Assembly (NCBI RefSeq): GCF_018320785.1
Contig: NC_054873.1
Location: 20,984,196-21,048,195, forward strand
Length of the DNA stretch: 64,000 nt
Origin: Cheilinus undulatus
Lineage: Eukaryota > Chordata > Actinopteri > Labriformes > Labridae
Direction of reading: 5' to 3'
Shown: one piece after another, positions 1 through 11,243 of the stretch
Layout: every line of letters starts with the position of its first letter
How positions within the stretch are numbered: the stretch's first letter is position 1
Notes under the pieces: model-generated
What the model saw: the letters and a program-made list of their open reading frames with translations, nothing else
Told to the model about the DNA's origin: nothing
The model's database searches: none
Position numbers and translations under genes: made by a program

Positions 1-160
1 GTTGTGGTCCTAAATGCGTTGTTTGTAGGATCAGTTCCCAGGCCCAGCGACATTTTGATGCATGCCTTCCTCTTGCTCCCTTCCCATGTTTCCTGTCTCT
101 CATTGGCTGTCATATCCAAATAGAAGGCAAAAGCCCCCAAAAAATCTAGAAAAAATGTAC
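1..160 (+). repeat. tRNA-derived SINE, 3' part
   Basis: The window opens inside a short interspersed element lying in an rfx7 intron. A degenerate polymerase III B-box-like stretch (GGATCAGTTCCC, near 28-40) is followed by a C/T-rich body. The tail (about 85-155) reads CTGTC..TATCCAAATAGAAGGCAAAA and ends in an A-rich stretch. The same kind of tail occurs in the SINE at 46132-46293, so the two look related at their 3' ends. The tRNA-like head is cut by the window edge. No target-site duplication can be checked. Confidence 0.55.
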
Positions 161-508
161 AGGGCTCATGATGGTCCTCCTTGTGCATGTGGCGCACTAG
201 AAAATCACCTATACCTGATAGTACAGTTGTATATTTTGACAGTATTTGAGGCTGATAAATGGTTTATACTGCCAATATGAATTAATTGAATTGATTTGTG
301 ACCAAACTCTTGAGCTTGGTTAGTTTGGCGACAAATCAGAATAACATTTCAATAAACAATGACAATTTAAATCAACAAAAGATTGCAAGTTTTTGTCTTT
401 GTTTCCATTTCACACAATGTCGTAACATTTTACTGATACTTGACTGTTGGAGTGCTTTACCATTTATGTGTTCTAATAATTATCCCTGAATTTCTTTCCT
501 CTCAAAAG

Positions 509-3500
509 GAATGAAGACGCCAACTCCAGCCTCTGCATTTGTGCCCACAGCTGAGGCAAATTCTTTCCAGCCCCAAGTGAAGACCCTGCCCTCTCCCTCT
601 GTTGATGCAAAGCAGCAACTGCAGCGCAAGATTCAGAAGAAGCAGCAGGAGCAGAAGCTCCACTCGCCCCTTCCCAGTGAGGCCCAAGTCAAGAGGACCG
701 AGGCCAGCACGCCTGGACCCACCATCCCCTGTGGCAGCCCTGCTCTGCTCTCCCCTCAGCCCACCATTGGCATTGTAGTAGCAGCTGTCCCAAGCCCAGT
801 CACGGTATGAGGGGTTTGATTATTCCCAGTAATTATGATCAGATGTGAAATCAAGGAAAGTGATTTAGGTCAGTGTAATGATATCATTTTTTCTCTTGCA
901 GGTACAGAGAAGCAGGCAGTTAATGACCTCGCCTAGCCCTGTAGGGACAGCAGAGGGGAAAGTGTTGCCTGTAAACTTCCAAGTGGTCACTCAGTCTCTT
1001 AAACAGTCGCCCAAAACTCCCCAAAACATCTCAGCCAGTCCTGTAGGTGACCGTCTGGCCCGACATGGTACACGGTACGCCCAAATCCTGCCTAAGCCGT
1101 CTGCCACCAGTGCCATCACTCTGCGTTCACCTCCCACCCTGCTCATCACCAACAGCCCCATCAAAACTGTGATGCCCACTCCCCACGTCAGCTCAGTCAA
1201 TGTGGTCAAAATGACAGCCATTGCTCTGGCTCCCAGCAGCAGCAGTACAACTGTACGTCCTGCCTCTGCAGGCATCAGCACCACAGCCACCTTGGACGAT
1301 TCCCAGCAACCAAGTGCAAGTTTAGCTGCCCCTCAGTCTCCTGCAGTCAGACCCAATGCCCCAGTCTCCACCCCGACCCTCTCCACTGACACCAAAGTGG
1401 TGCCTGAAGCTGGAAGTGACAGCAACCCCAACCCCAGCACTGAGAAAACTGCTTCAGGGGCCAGAGAGGAGAGAGTGGCAAAGTTCAGGGCTGCCAGTGA
1501 GCCGAGCTTCCTGGTGAAGTGTTCTCCAGTACCAGACAAAGGGGCAAGGATGAAAAGTGACCCGACATCTCCTCCCCTCTCAGTAGCTGTAGCTGGGACT
1601 CAGGACAGCAATAACAGTAACTGCCATGACAGTACTTTGTACTTGACTGTTGATAATCAGAACTCCAGTGGCAACACTTCATCCAATGGCTCCACTGCTG
1701 TTACCCCAACATCCAAGGATCCCTGCCCGGACGCCAAAAGCCCCAGGAAGCGCACAGGCCCAAGCGGGGACTCCCATGTGATTCCAGTGAAGAGGGTGTT
1801 TATCTCCCAGCAGCCACTGGCTGTAGTCGACAATCCCAAGCCTGGAGTCAGCGCTGCAGTGAAGAGGCTTCCCAGACCAGGAACCCCTGCCCGACCAGAG
1901 AGTGCCCCTTGCAAAGTTACTGTGAAACACACCACCATAGGGCCCACGCAGATCCTTGCACTCTCCGACTCGCCCATCACCCACACAGAGGGCTCCCAGA
2001 CTGTTGTCAAACCGCAAGCCTTGGTGGTTAAGCACGAAGACCATTCTCTCAGCACTGACACCAGCACTGCAGCGGCTGGAAGCAACACGTCCGATCAAGT
2101 GTTGCTGCAGCAGATCACCGGGGACCCTCACACCATACCAGCCAACTCAGGAGCACACGCGGCCTCCGTGATGAGTGACTTAAAGAGCACAATGTGGGAG
2201 GAGGGGCAGCTTGATGAGCTTCGGAAGCAGGCATTTGCTCAGCAGATACCAGCAGAACACAAACAAGCCCCCGCTGACCAACTTTCGATTATAGCTCAGC
2301 CCGCAGAGTCCTCAGGCCAGCTCACCCTCACGCAGGAGATGGTCGACTTTGCAGGTTCTCAGCCTAACATGGACTACTTCCCGTTCAATGACGATGACAT
2401 GACCCAGGACAGCATCGTAGAGGAGCTGGTCCAAATGGAGGAACAGATGAAGCTGAAGGGTCTGTTTGGTAGCTGCGTTGAAGTGTCTTTACAAGGTCAG
2501 TCAGCCGCTAATCAAGGCTCTATCCTAAACACTCACCAGGCCGGTACCACCTTCTACCACTCAGCCCACAGTAGTACCACTCCTGTCCAAACTCCTACCC
2601 CGACACCGACTCCCACCCCAACGCCAACCCCAACCTCTGAAATGACACTAGGACACAGCCTGACACGAGAGAGCCCCTGCTCTCGCATGGCTCCCATCAC
2701 CCCTGTGGATGGAGCCATGGGTCGTCACACTCCCATCAGCACACCTCTGTCCAACTGCAGCAGCAGTGTCCCCCCAAGCCCGGTGGAGTGCAGGAACCCT
2801 TTTGCATTCACTCCCATCAACTCAAGCATCACAGGTTATCACGACGCCAGTATCGTCTCAAGCAGTCCGGTTAAACCCATGCAGAGGCCAATGGCAACGC
2901 ACCCTGACAAGGCCAAACTAGAGTGGATCAACAATCGCTACAACAACGCCTCTGCAGGTCCTTTGTCCAATCACAGCATTGGGATTCTGCCCAGCTACCA
3001 AGACCTGGTAGACGACCAGTTTCGTAAGCCACATGCCTTCGCGATTCCAGGCCAGTCCTTTCAAGCTCAGTCGAGACAAGATCCAGCTCACTTTGGTCGT
3101 TTGACTCCCATTTCCCCAGTTCAGCAACAACCACAGCAACAGCAGCAGCAACAGCTGGTAACAACTCCCACTAAACAGGAGAGCTTTGCTGTGCCTGCCC
3201 CATTAGACAGCAAGGCATCAACCTCATCTGCATCAAGTACTTTCCGTTGCCGCAGCGTTAGCCCTGCTGTGCGCCAGAGAAATTTCAGTGGGAACACAGC
3301 GCCTCTTACTACAGCCGCCACAAATACCACACCCACCACCACCACACGAGCTGTGGTCTCACCCTTTAACTCCCCCATTACCTCTGAGGTGCTCAGCATC
3401 CTGTCCAACAGCCAGACGGTCAGCTCTGTCCACAGCATGGTCCAGCGTAGCCAGTCTGTACCTCTAAACATCATGATGCAGAGTGAGATGCTGCCCGTGA

Positions 3501-3833
3501 AAGGTCAGAGCAACACAGCCAAAATCACCAACGTTCTCCTTAGCAAGATGGAAGCCGACGGGGATGATTCTGTCCGTGGTCTGGGCATAAACAACCTCCC
3601 GTCTAACTACACAGCCCGAATGAATCTCACACAGATCCTCGAGACCACTCCTGGCTTCACAGGGGGATCCACTCACCAGACTCAGTTAGCTCCTGTCAGC
3701 TCCAGCCCTGCTGCCTTTGAGCTCCAGCAGCATGGCTACCTCACCACTGGGAGTGCAGAACAGGTGAGTTTTACCACTGGGGACGGCCAAGCACAAGCAG
3801 GTTCTGGTGAGCAGGACCAGCAGCAGCAGCAGC

Positions 3834-3883
<50 letters not shown>

Positions 3884-4321
3884 CGACAGCAGCAGCAGGA
3901 GAATCCCGTGCAGACACAACCACAGCTCCTCCTCCAGAGCACACAGCAGCAGGAGGTGGAGGACGAGCAGCAGCAGCTGGATTTCAACAACACTGTCAAG
4001 GACTTGTTGGGCGACGACGGCCTCAACCCCAGTTCCCAGTTGGTGGGTCAGGTAGCTTCGGAGCTCAATGCTGTGGCATCTGATTTCTCAAATGACATCA
4101 GACTAACCTCAGATCTGTCCAGTAGCATCACTGACCTTAACACGTTGGACACCAACCTGCTGTTTGACCCCAATCAGCAGCAGGAACAATATGAAGATTC
4201 AACACTGGAAGAACTGAAGAACGACCCGATTTTTCAGCAGATATGCAGTGATACTGTGAACTCTGGTTTTGACTGGCTAGAAAGCAAAGACCAGCCTACA
4301 ACAGTGGAGATGCTGGGCTAA
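509..4321 (+). CDS. rfx7: RFX7 transcription factor, C-terminal portion (last two coding exons, 5' partial)
   Basis: Two coding exons, 509-804 and 902-4321, joined by a 97-base GT-AG intron, give roughly 1,240 residues ending in TAA. Upstream exons, including the RFX winged-helix DNA-binding domain, lie outside the window. The sequence is a long low-complexity activation/regulatory tail rich in Ser, Thr, Pro and Gln. It has a TP repeat (about 2590-2634) and a 22-residue polyglutamine run (3818-3883). A conserved-looking acidic helix lies near 2400-2460 ([14 protein letters not shown]), and the C-terminus contains [10 protein letters not shown] and ends in VEMLG, which I recognise from vertebrate RFX7. 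The 902 exon start is set by a TCTCTTGCAG acceptor; the ATG at 878 is intronic. The very large terminal exon fits RFX7. Known family role: an RFX-family nuclear transcription factor linked to growth control and the p53 response. Which teleost rfx7 paralogue this is cannot be told. Reverse-strand ORFs here are shadows. Confidence 0.93.
3818..3898 (+). repeat. rfx7: polyglutamine-coding trinucleotide repeat in rfx7
   Basis: Inside the last rfx7 exon, five CAG codons are followed by seventeen uninterrupted CAA codons (22 Gln). One CGA (Arg) follows, then four more CAG (Gln). The pure CAA block is a coding microsatellite and likely to vary in length. Antisense ORFs of poly-Leu or poly-Cys across it are artefacts of the repeat. 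Confidence 0.95.
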
Positions 4322-7100
4322 TGTTATCTTTTATTGTGTATGATTTCTGTTCTTTGTTGTTCGTTTGGTGCGTATGTAATATATCTGTTTTTAAACTCTA
4401 CTTCGTTGGGATTTGTCTGGACTTTGCCATTCATTCAGTTAAAAGTGCCAGGCTTACCAGAAAATCTCTCCTACTGATGTTTCGTTACTTCTCTCCTTTT
4501 GAATTTGTTAACTGGAGATTCAGTACTTAACCACTTTTTCTCCCTCATCTGAAATTAGAAATGTTAACATTTCAAGCTCAAAAAGTCTGGCAGCAGCATG
4601 CACTTGCAAAGAGCAAGATTTGTAAGAGAGAAACATCATCTTCCATGTGATAACCAATCAATAATGCAATATTCAAGAACAAGCAAGATGGGTAGGAAAT
4701 TTGGCACAGAAGACCAAAAAAAATGTATGGTTGTATACCATGTTAGGTGTGCAGATCACGTTTAACCAAATGGTGACAACATTGGGATGGTAGTATATGC
4801 ACATAATAGTTGTAGTACATTTGCCTGCCATATCTGAATATTCAAAAGGGTGGCATCTCATGCTGCCGGGTGCTGAATTTATGACATAATCTTTATACTT
4901 TATCATAAACCAAATCAGTGGAAAGCTGATTCACATCTGAGCATTGTCCAAGAGTGAAATTTTTCTTAAAGCCTATACTTCTTGTACTGTTTATTATCTT
5001 ATAAAGGGAGTAGATGAATCAGTAGGGAGAAAATGGGAATTCAGGCCCACTTTGTGGACTACACATCGAGAAGAATCAACAACTGGCTGCCTTATTCCCA
5101 AAGTCCAAGGCCTTATGCCATCTTTAGAGAGACTGTATATAGTACAACGTTGAGAACCATCCAGAGCTTCATCATATCAAGGCAGCTGTTACTCTGACAT
5201 TTTCAGTACTATTTCTTAATGTTTTTGTTTCGCAGTGTTACAAGAAATGTATTGTATAGGTTTAAGACTATACTATGTGTGCCCTTAACAGTGATGGATT
5301 TTGAGGAATTTGACAGTCATTTCATGAGAACCATGGCAGGCACACTTTCAGTCATGACATTTTTTTTTGGCATGCTATATACTCCCAACTTGGAGAAGAA
5401 TATCAATGGTATGGAGAAGGCTTATTTATAAAGAAGGCTAGAGACTGACATGTATGTTTTGATGTCATCATGAGATCAAGAGGCAATGATATTCTGTTTG
5501 TTGAGAATCCAGCCTTATTTCCATACCAAAGATGCTCTGTTTTAAAAACATAAGAGATTATTACTCGTAGACACTCCTAGTTAACATTGACAGCAACGGG
5601 AAACGGGCAGCCTTGGAGATATTAAAGAATTTTATTGCATTTCACAAAACCAATTAAGTTGCATAAATCTTATGTACAGTATGTAAATTAGTGAAATGGT
5701 CACTGTCCTATGTTTTATAGGTAACGATGGACCTGAAAGCATGTTGAAACCATCACTGCTAGCCAGGTAGGCTATGTGATACAGTAGGATGCTTGCTTAA
5801 GTTTTTGGCTATTGTCAATGTTGTATAAGTCATGTTTAAGCTCCATCTGTAAATAGGATAGATACATAGAGATTTGATGTATCAAGACACTATATTATGG
5901 CCATTATTCTAGCTAAGTATGTGCCATTTAAAAGAAAAAAAAAGCTTAACAGATCTATAGTCGGCAAGATACTGTATGTTGTGTGTTACATTTCTGGCTC
6001 AATGTGTCGTAAAAGTAATGCTGTCTGGTCTCGCTTGCTGATTTTATTTTACGTTTTTTCTATTCAAAGATAATAGGTCTCTGCAGTTGCAGAAGTGATG
6101 TGTGCTTTGAGCAGGATCAATAGCATGGTATATTGAGAAAAAAAATTGTGATACTGTTAGCTGGTTGCAAACATCTCTGTGACAGACATTGTGCTCAAAG
6201 CCTTTCAGCAGACACTGGAAAAAAAGATAACTCATGTTTCAACAAACTTTGGAGGTTCACATTATTGCACTAAATTTTTATGACACTTGGCTTTGCCATA
6301 TCTTTATGGACAAATATGATGGATGCCCACAAAAAAATAAAAAAATATTTTTTATGACAAGATGAGTAGGGAAATTAAGGAAATGACTAATTGTCTTGTA
6401 GCAAAATGTGCATTAATCTCAGTGAGATACACATTTCTTACTCATTCTCATACATGAGAATATAAAGCATTGAGGGAAAAAAAAGATAAATAACCTTTTA
6501 AAACCTACATGCTCATTATGTTGATAAATGATTGTACGCACGCATGTGTGATGATTTCTGTTGTACTTTGTGTTCTTGGTAACCACTGTCATCTGTGATT
6601 TGGGCAGGTTCTGTTAACCAGACTGGCAGTGCTAGTTTCATGAGTTACGTTACTTTTGTTGTGTTCTGTTTACTAAGTTAATGCCGTTCTTTGTGTAATG
6701 TTGATGACTGTTTTTGTTGTTTTTTTTTTTACATATTCTTCTTTTGCATAATGCATTTGTGAAGAAACTTCTTAATTTTTTTTATTTCTTTAACAATAAG
6801 GCACTGATATTTGAATCTGAATGAAGGAAATGCACCTCTTTATGAGTACAGGAGCTCCATCAAGCAGTGACTCTGATTCTTTACCTTTGACTGACCCAGA
6901 ACCAACTCTGTTTGACTATCTTGTCCATTTCTACCAGTAGAAAAAAACCCTCCTCTGTGGTGTTGTCTGGTGTACTGCTTAATGTACAGTAGCTTGTTAA
7001 TATTGCCAACGCGTTGTTTCTTTTTTCAATGGAAAGTACTCACTGGTGAGATTTTTAAAGTGGTTTTAAAAGCCAATAAACTTTTTTAAAGAATGTGCCA
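4322..7100 (+). other. rfx7: rfx7 3' untranslated region
   Basis: About 2.8 kb of AT-rich, non-repetitive DNA follows the stop codon without a plausible ORF. A canonical AATAAA lies at about 7075-7080 in AGCCAATAAAC and is the best candidate for the main polyadenylation signal. AT-rich tracts with ATTTA-like motifs are common in this stretch. The exact 3' end is inferred. Confidence 0.6.
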
Positions 7101-8519
7101 GGGTTTGACAGTTTGTTTTGTTTTGTTTTTGATTATTTTTGATAGAGAGCTAGATAGTTCTACTGTATGTATCTGTGGTTTTTAAGTGGTCAAGCCTCAG
7201 GACCCACTACACTATCACATCTCTAATGACAAATCAAAACCAAAATTTCTGATAAATTTTCAAACAAAAATTTTTAAATGAAAAAAAAAAAAATCCAGTT
7301 TGTACCTCAGTTTGAACAACACCTTTGGTACAGATGCACCAATGGTGAAAATTAGGAGCTATTCTTGTTCTGTTTAGCCATGAATACAGATCAGTATTTT
7401 TCTCACAAGTCTTTTCCTCTGCCCAGTGAAACAATCTCTAAATTTTGCAGTTAGGTATACTAAATTCCAGTATGAAATGTGTCATGATTTGACACAAAAC
7501 TTATTACATTATTTTTGATAGCTGATGGTTGACAATAGAGTTGACATCAGCTGGTATTGATTTTGAGCCTATGCATCAATGCATTCCTAGATTGAACTGA
7601 AAGACAGGGTTAAACAAAAATTTTTATAAAGCGCATCATTGCAGAAAACATGCGCGTATTCATTTTACCATGTTTTGCTGTGATAAGGTACATTTTCTTT
7701 GTTTCCAAGTCATGGTTTGGAAATTAATACACTCATCAAATCCAAGACTGGCTGGCTGCAGATCATACATCGCTGATGGCCACTCTCACAGATAGTTCAA
7801 GTTCATAATTCATAAAGTCTGGCAGTTAAATTCATAGAATTTTCACATTGCAAACATTACAGATGAAGCAGCATTTCATGAATAAAACAGAAAAAGATCA
7901 GAGGTCTAAACCAGGATTAAATTGTGTATAGATCGTTCTAGAAGTAGATACAGGAATGTTGGCTTGAATTAGCTTGTTAGCATTAGCGAAAGCTAACATT
8001 GCTATACTAATAATACTAGATACGGGAAATATATTAGCTACTTGAGGGAGAGACAGAAAGAGAAACGTCATACGCTGTAAGCATGACTTGAACATACCAG
8101 CGAGGGGAATCCTACATGCATCATTGAACTTCAACGGGCATCAAAGCGAGCTGTGCAGAGGCCTGTACTGTAGTAACACAAATGCTAAATTAGACGACAC
8201 ATAAAAGTAAAAGCTGTAGAGAAAGTGACTCTCACGGTGTGCAACACCATATTGCTACTTCATTCCAACTGACTCAGGCTGCTTGGATCCTACCCGAATT
8301 CCCGAGTCGGAGTCCTGAGCTCAAGGGCCGTTCTATTGCACTTTTCTGATTCGAAGGTCGGATTTATCCGAGTTCCAAGTACAACTGAACGCAGCATAAC
8401 AGCTGACGAAGCTTAAGTAGCTGCTTTGTGAGCTTAACTTTAGCCACATAGCTTGCACAGCTAACAGAGCTACATTTGCTGCATTAAAATCTGATCTGGC
8501 ATCAGATCCAGGTAGCTAA
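7101..8519. other. intergenic DNA, no gene seen
   Basis: AT-rich spacer between the rfx7 3' end and the retrotransposon relic. Short ORFs lack any recognisable domain. Around 8225-8420 there is a more GC-balanced stretch rich in TCGGA/CCGAG motifs, resembling the tips of small fish DNA transposons, but I could not find a matching inverted partner. Confidence 0.5.
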
Positions 8520-10133
8520 GGCAGAGAATAGGGAACTACACATAGTATTTTTAGATCTAATGGTTTTGGGTCAGTACCTCATAGTCTTATCTGGAGGGCA
8601 TTTGATTTCTTTAAGGTCCCAGAGATGGTGGTGAACTTAGTTAAGATGTATTTCAGAGATGTTAAGATGTGTATTAGTACTGCAAACTTTACGACAGGCT
8701 GGCAAAGACTAGAGTTAGGTGTCATGGCAGGTTGCATGATTTCCCCTCTAGCCTTCACAATGGCGATGGAAGTCATTGTTAGAGCTTCCAAGTGGGTGGT
8801 AGGGGGGAGAGATGGCAGGATGGGATGCGCTTCCCACCAATAAGGGCTTACAAGGATGATATGACACTGGTGACCACGACAGTGCTATGCACGAGAAGGC
8901 TACTGCAGAGGCTAAATAAGAATCTCAAGTGGGCTAGCATGAAGATCAAGCCTAGTAAGTTCAGGAGCATCTCGGTTTCCAAAGGGAAGATAGTTGACAG
9001 GAAGTTTTTTGTAGATGAAGAAGAAATACCGTTGATAAGGGAGAAGCCAGTAAAGAGCTTAGGGAGATGGTATAATGAAGACATTAATGATAGTGAACAG
9101 GTGGAGCAGTTTAGAACAGATGCAGTGGAGGGCCCATTTCAGTTTTTGAGATACCAATATCGAAGGTAGAGAAGCTGGAAAGAGTAATTAACTCATATGC
9201 AAGGAAGTGGTTGGGTGTGCCTTGGTGCCTTAGCAGTGTGGCACTGTATGGCAAAGGGATACTCATACTCTAGATCACTAGCTTGACAGAAGAGTTCAAG
9301 TGCTCAAAGGTTAGAATAGAGTTGCTGTTAGCAGGGAGCAAAGATAGAATAGAGATAGGAGATAGCCTAGTTCCAAATCCAACCAGGGGAAGAAAATGGA
9401 ACCCAAGACAGGCAGTAGAAGAGGCAGAGGCAGCTCGTAGGCATGCTGAGATTGTAGGTTGTAGATTGTATGTCCAGATAGGCCGGGGGTGGCTGGGGCT
9501 TGGCTCAGGTAGACCGGTGTGGAACAAAGCAGGTCCTCAAGATAGAAGGAGACTGGTAGTGGAACAGGTACGTAGACAGGAGGAAGTAGTAAGGTGTACT
9601 AAGGCTGTGGCTCCAAGACAGCAACCTTGTGGCCCATTTTGACAGGATATAAGGTCAGTAAGTCACAAGGTAGATATACATGGAGACATGACAGGGTTTT
9701 GAAAAGTCTAGCAGCAGGAATTGAAAACAGAAGGCAACAGGTGAATGCAGGACATAATCAGGGAACGAGGACGGTTCAGTTTGTCCGGGAAGGAGAGAAG
9801 ATTAAAGGAGGCAGGTTTTTAGGTAGGCACCAGTTAGGCCAGTTAAAGGATGCTAAGGACTGGGAGATGCAGGTAGATTTAGGAGGGAAACTTATTGTGC
9901 CACAAGAGATAGTTTGCACTAATCTTAGGCCTGACATGGTGCTATGGTCTGCCAGTCAGCATGTAGTTGTTTTTTTTTTATAGAGCTGACGGTTCAGTGG
10001 GAGGATTCTGTGGAGGAAGCCTATGAAAGGAAGAAGCTGAGATATGCAGATTTAGGAGCTGAAGCTGAACAGCGAAGATGGAAAGTTTGAAGTCGTCCAG
10101 CAGAAGTGGGATGTAGAGGGTTTGCGAAAGACA
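8520..10133 (+). pseudogene. decayed non-LTR retrotransposon, reverse transcriptase to endonuclease region
   Basis: Three frame-shifted pieces read as one degraded polyprotein on the + strand: about 8520-9169 (reverse transcriptase), 9160-9642 (post-RT region) and 9627-10133 (C-terminal region). The RT piece has a QRLELGVMAGCMISPLAF palm-like segment and a catalytic box reading YKDD where retroelements have YxDD. The last part contains LRPDMVLWS followed by ELTVQWE, which resembles the PD..(D/E)xK core of the restriction-like endonuclease of R2/NeSL-clade elements. The Cys/His knuckle expected before it is missing, apparently by deletion near 9630. Frameshifts and stops show it is dead. Family assignment is by motif memory only; a low-level LINE of another clade cannot be excluded. 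Confidence 0.7.
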
Positions 10134-10136
10134 GTT

Positions 10137-10245
10137 AAAGGGATACTTAAACATTTTGACAAATTTGCCCATTGCCATTATCCCTGTAGTCTTAGTAATA
10201 GGTTGGTTACCTTTAGTTAGGTGCGGGTTTCTTACTACCCATGTT
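10137..10245. repeat. fragment of dispersed repeat shared with prtg intron 15
   Basis: The stretch starting GTTAAAGGGATACTTAAAC matches, in reverse complement, about 31440-31515. The shared blocks include TTTGCCCATTGCCAT, CTGTAGTCTTAGTAATAGGTT and CCTTTAGTT. It begins with TTAA followed by AGGG, a common start of TTAA-targeting fish elements. Only one end of the element is present here, directly after the retrotransposon relic. Confidence 0.65.
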
Positions 10246-10383
10246 TGCATGCTTGACTTGTGTAGGCAAATGGTAATGGATTAGGGACTTCTTCACTGAG
10301 CACTGATCCTCTTTATAGGGCACAAGTATCTTGTGTTTTATTCAGAATGATGCCACAACAAAATGGATTAATTTGTCAGTTAA

Positions 10384-11239
10384 AGGGGCTCCATGCAAGA
10401 TTTAGAAAAATATTGGTGTCGGCCATTAGGCGAACTACAACAGCACTGTGTTGCTCGGCCACGACGGCACGCTCCTTACTCATGAACGAGCCTCCGGTTT
10501 ATCAGCTGATACACAGGTAGACCAAGGTGATTTACCGGCATAATGTATACAGAAGAGGTTAGTGAAGTAACACTTAAAAGTTCCACGAACTAAAAATGAA
10601 AATGAATTAAGTATATTTGAACCTCTAATGCGGACAAGGCAGAAAACTAAATATTGGTTCATATGAGGCGATTAAAAAAGGACGATATTTTCACGTCCAT
10701 TTCTATGAATGAACAACTTCACTACTTAGTGCAGCATTGACCAATTTTATTGTCTTTTTACATGTGTAATGTGTGCTTGCTTTATTTCTCAAATGCTTCA
10801 CCAGTATTTTTTCTCGATTTCCCCCTGCATCGGTTACACTCTCTTTTAGCTTGACGGGCTTCAGCAGATAAAACTATCTTAGTTTTTTTATGTTTTTGCG
10901 GAGTTTGTGTGGGTGTTTGGGCTGAGCTGGCCCGTCGTTTACTCGCGGAAGCAGACTTCTCCATTGCCGTTTCTCTCTCTCTTCTCCATTCAACACGCCG
11001 TTGTCAGGTATAAACAGAGCAAGGGGGTGCGTACGTATTACGTAGTACCCGACGTCACTTTAAGTTAAGATTTTGTGGAAAATTTGGTCTGAATTCTTCA
11101 CAGAGAAATGACTCCACAGGCTTATACAGGCAAACAAGGAAGACATAAAAAGCCTCATTCTTTACATCAAGATAAAATGCGCACCATTATATACTCAAAA
11201 GTGGAAAGTTTTGAAGAAAATATCTTACATAGAGCCCCT
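10384..11239. mobile_element. TTAA-flanked non-autonomous DNA transposon (856 bp)
   Basis: Inverted ends AGGGGCTCCATGCAAGATTT (left) and the reverse complement of ATATCTTACATAGAGCCCCT (right) differ at few positions. Both are flanked by TTAA (10380-10383 and 11240-11243), the target duplicated by piggyBac and Kolobok elements. A small minus-strand ORF (10964-10782, 60 codons) begins MEKSASASKRR and is Lys/Arg rich, with a segment LSAEARQAKRECNR. It may be a remnant of an element-encoded protein; I cannot name it. Superfamily is undecided. Confidence 0.65.
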
Positions 11240-11243
11240 TTAA

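Noticed and set aside
1657-2131. Long minus-strand ORFs (up to 150 codons) opposite rfx7
   Set aside because: They are antisense to a conserved coding exon, overlap each other in different frames and have no recognisable domain; they follow from codon bias of the sense strand.
3686-4026. Minus-strand poly-Leu and poly-Cys ORFs
   Set aside because: Simple translation of the CAG/CAA repeat in other frames.
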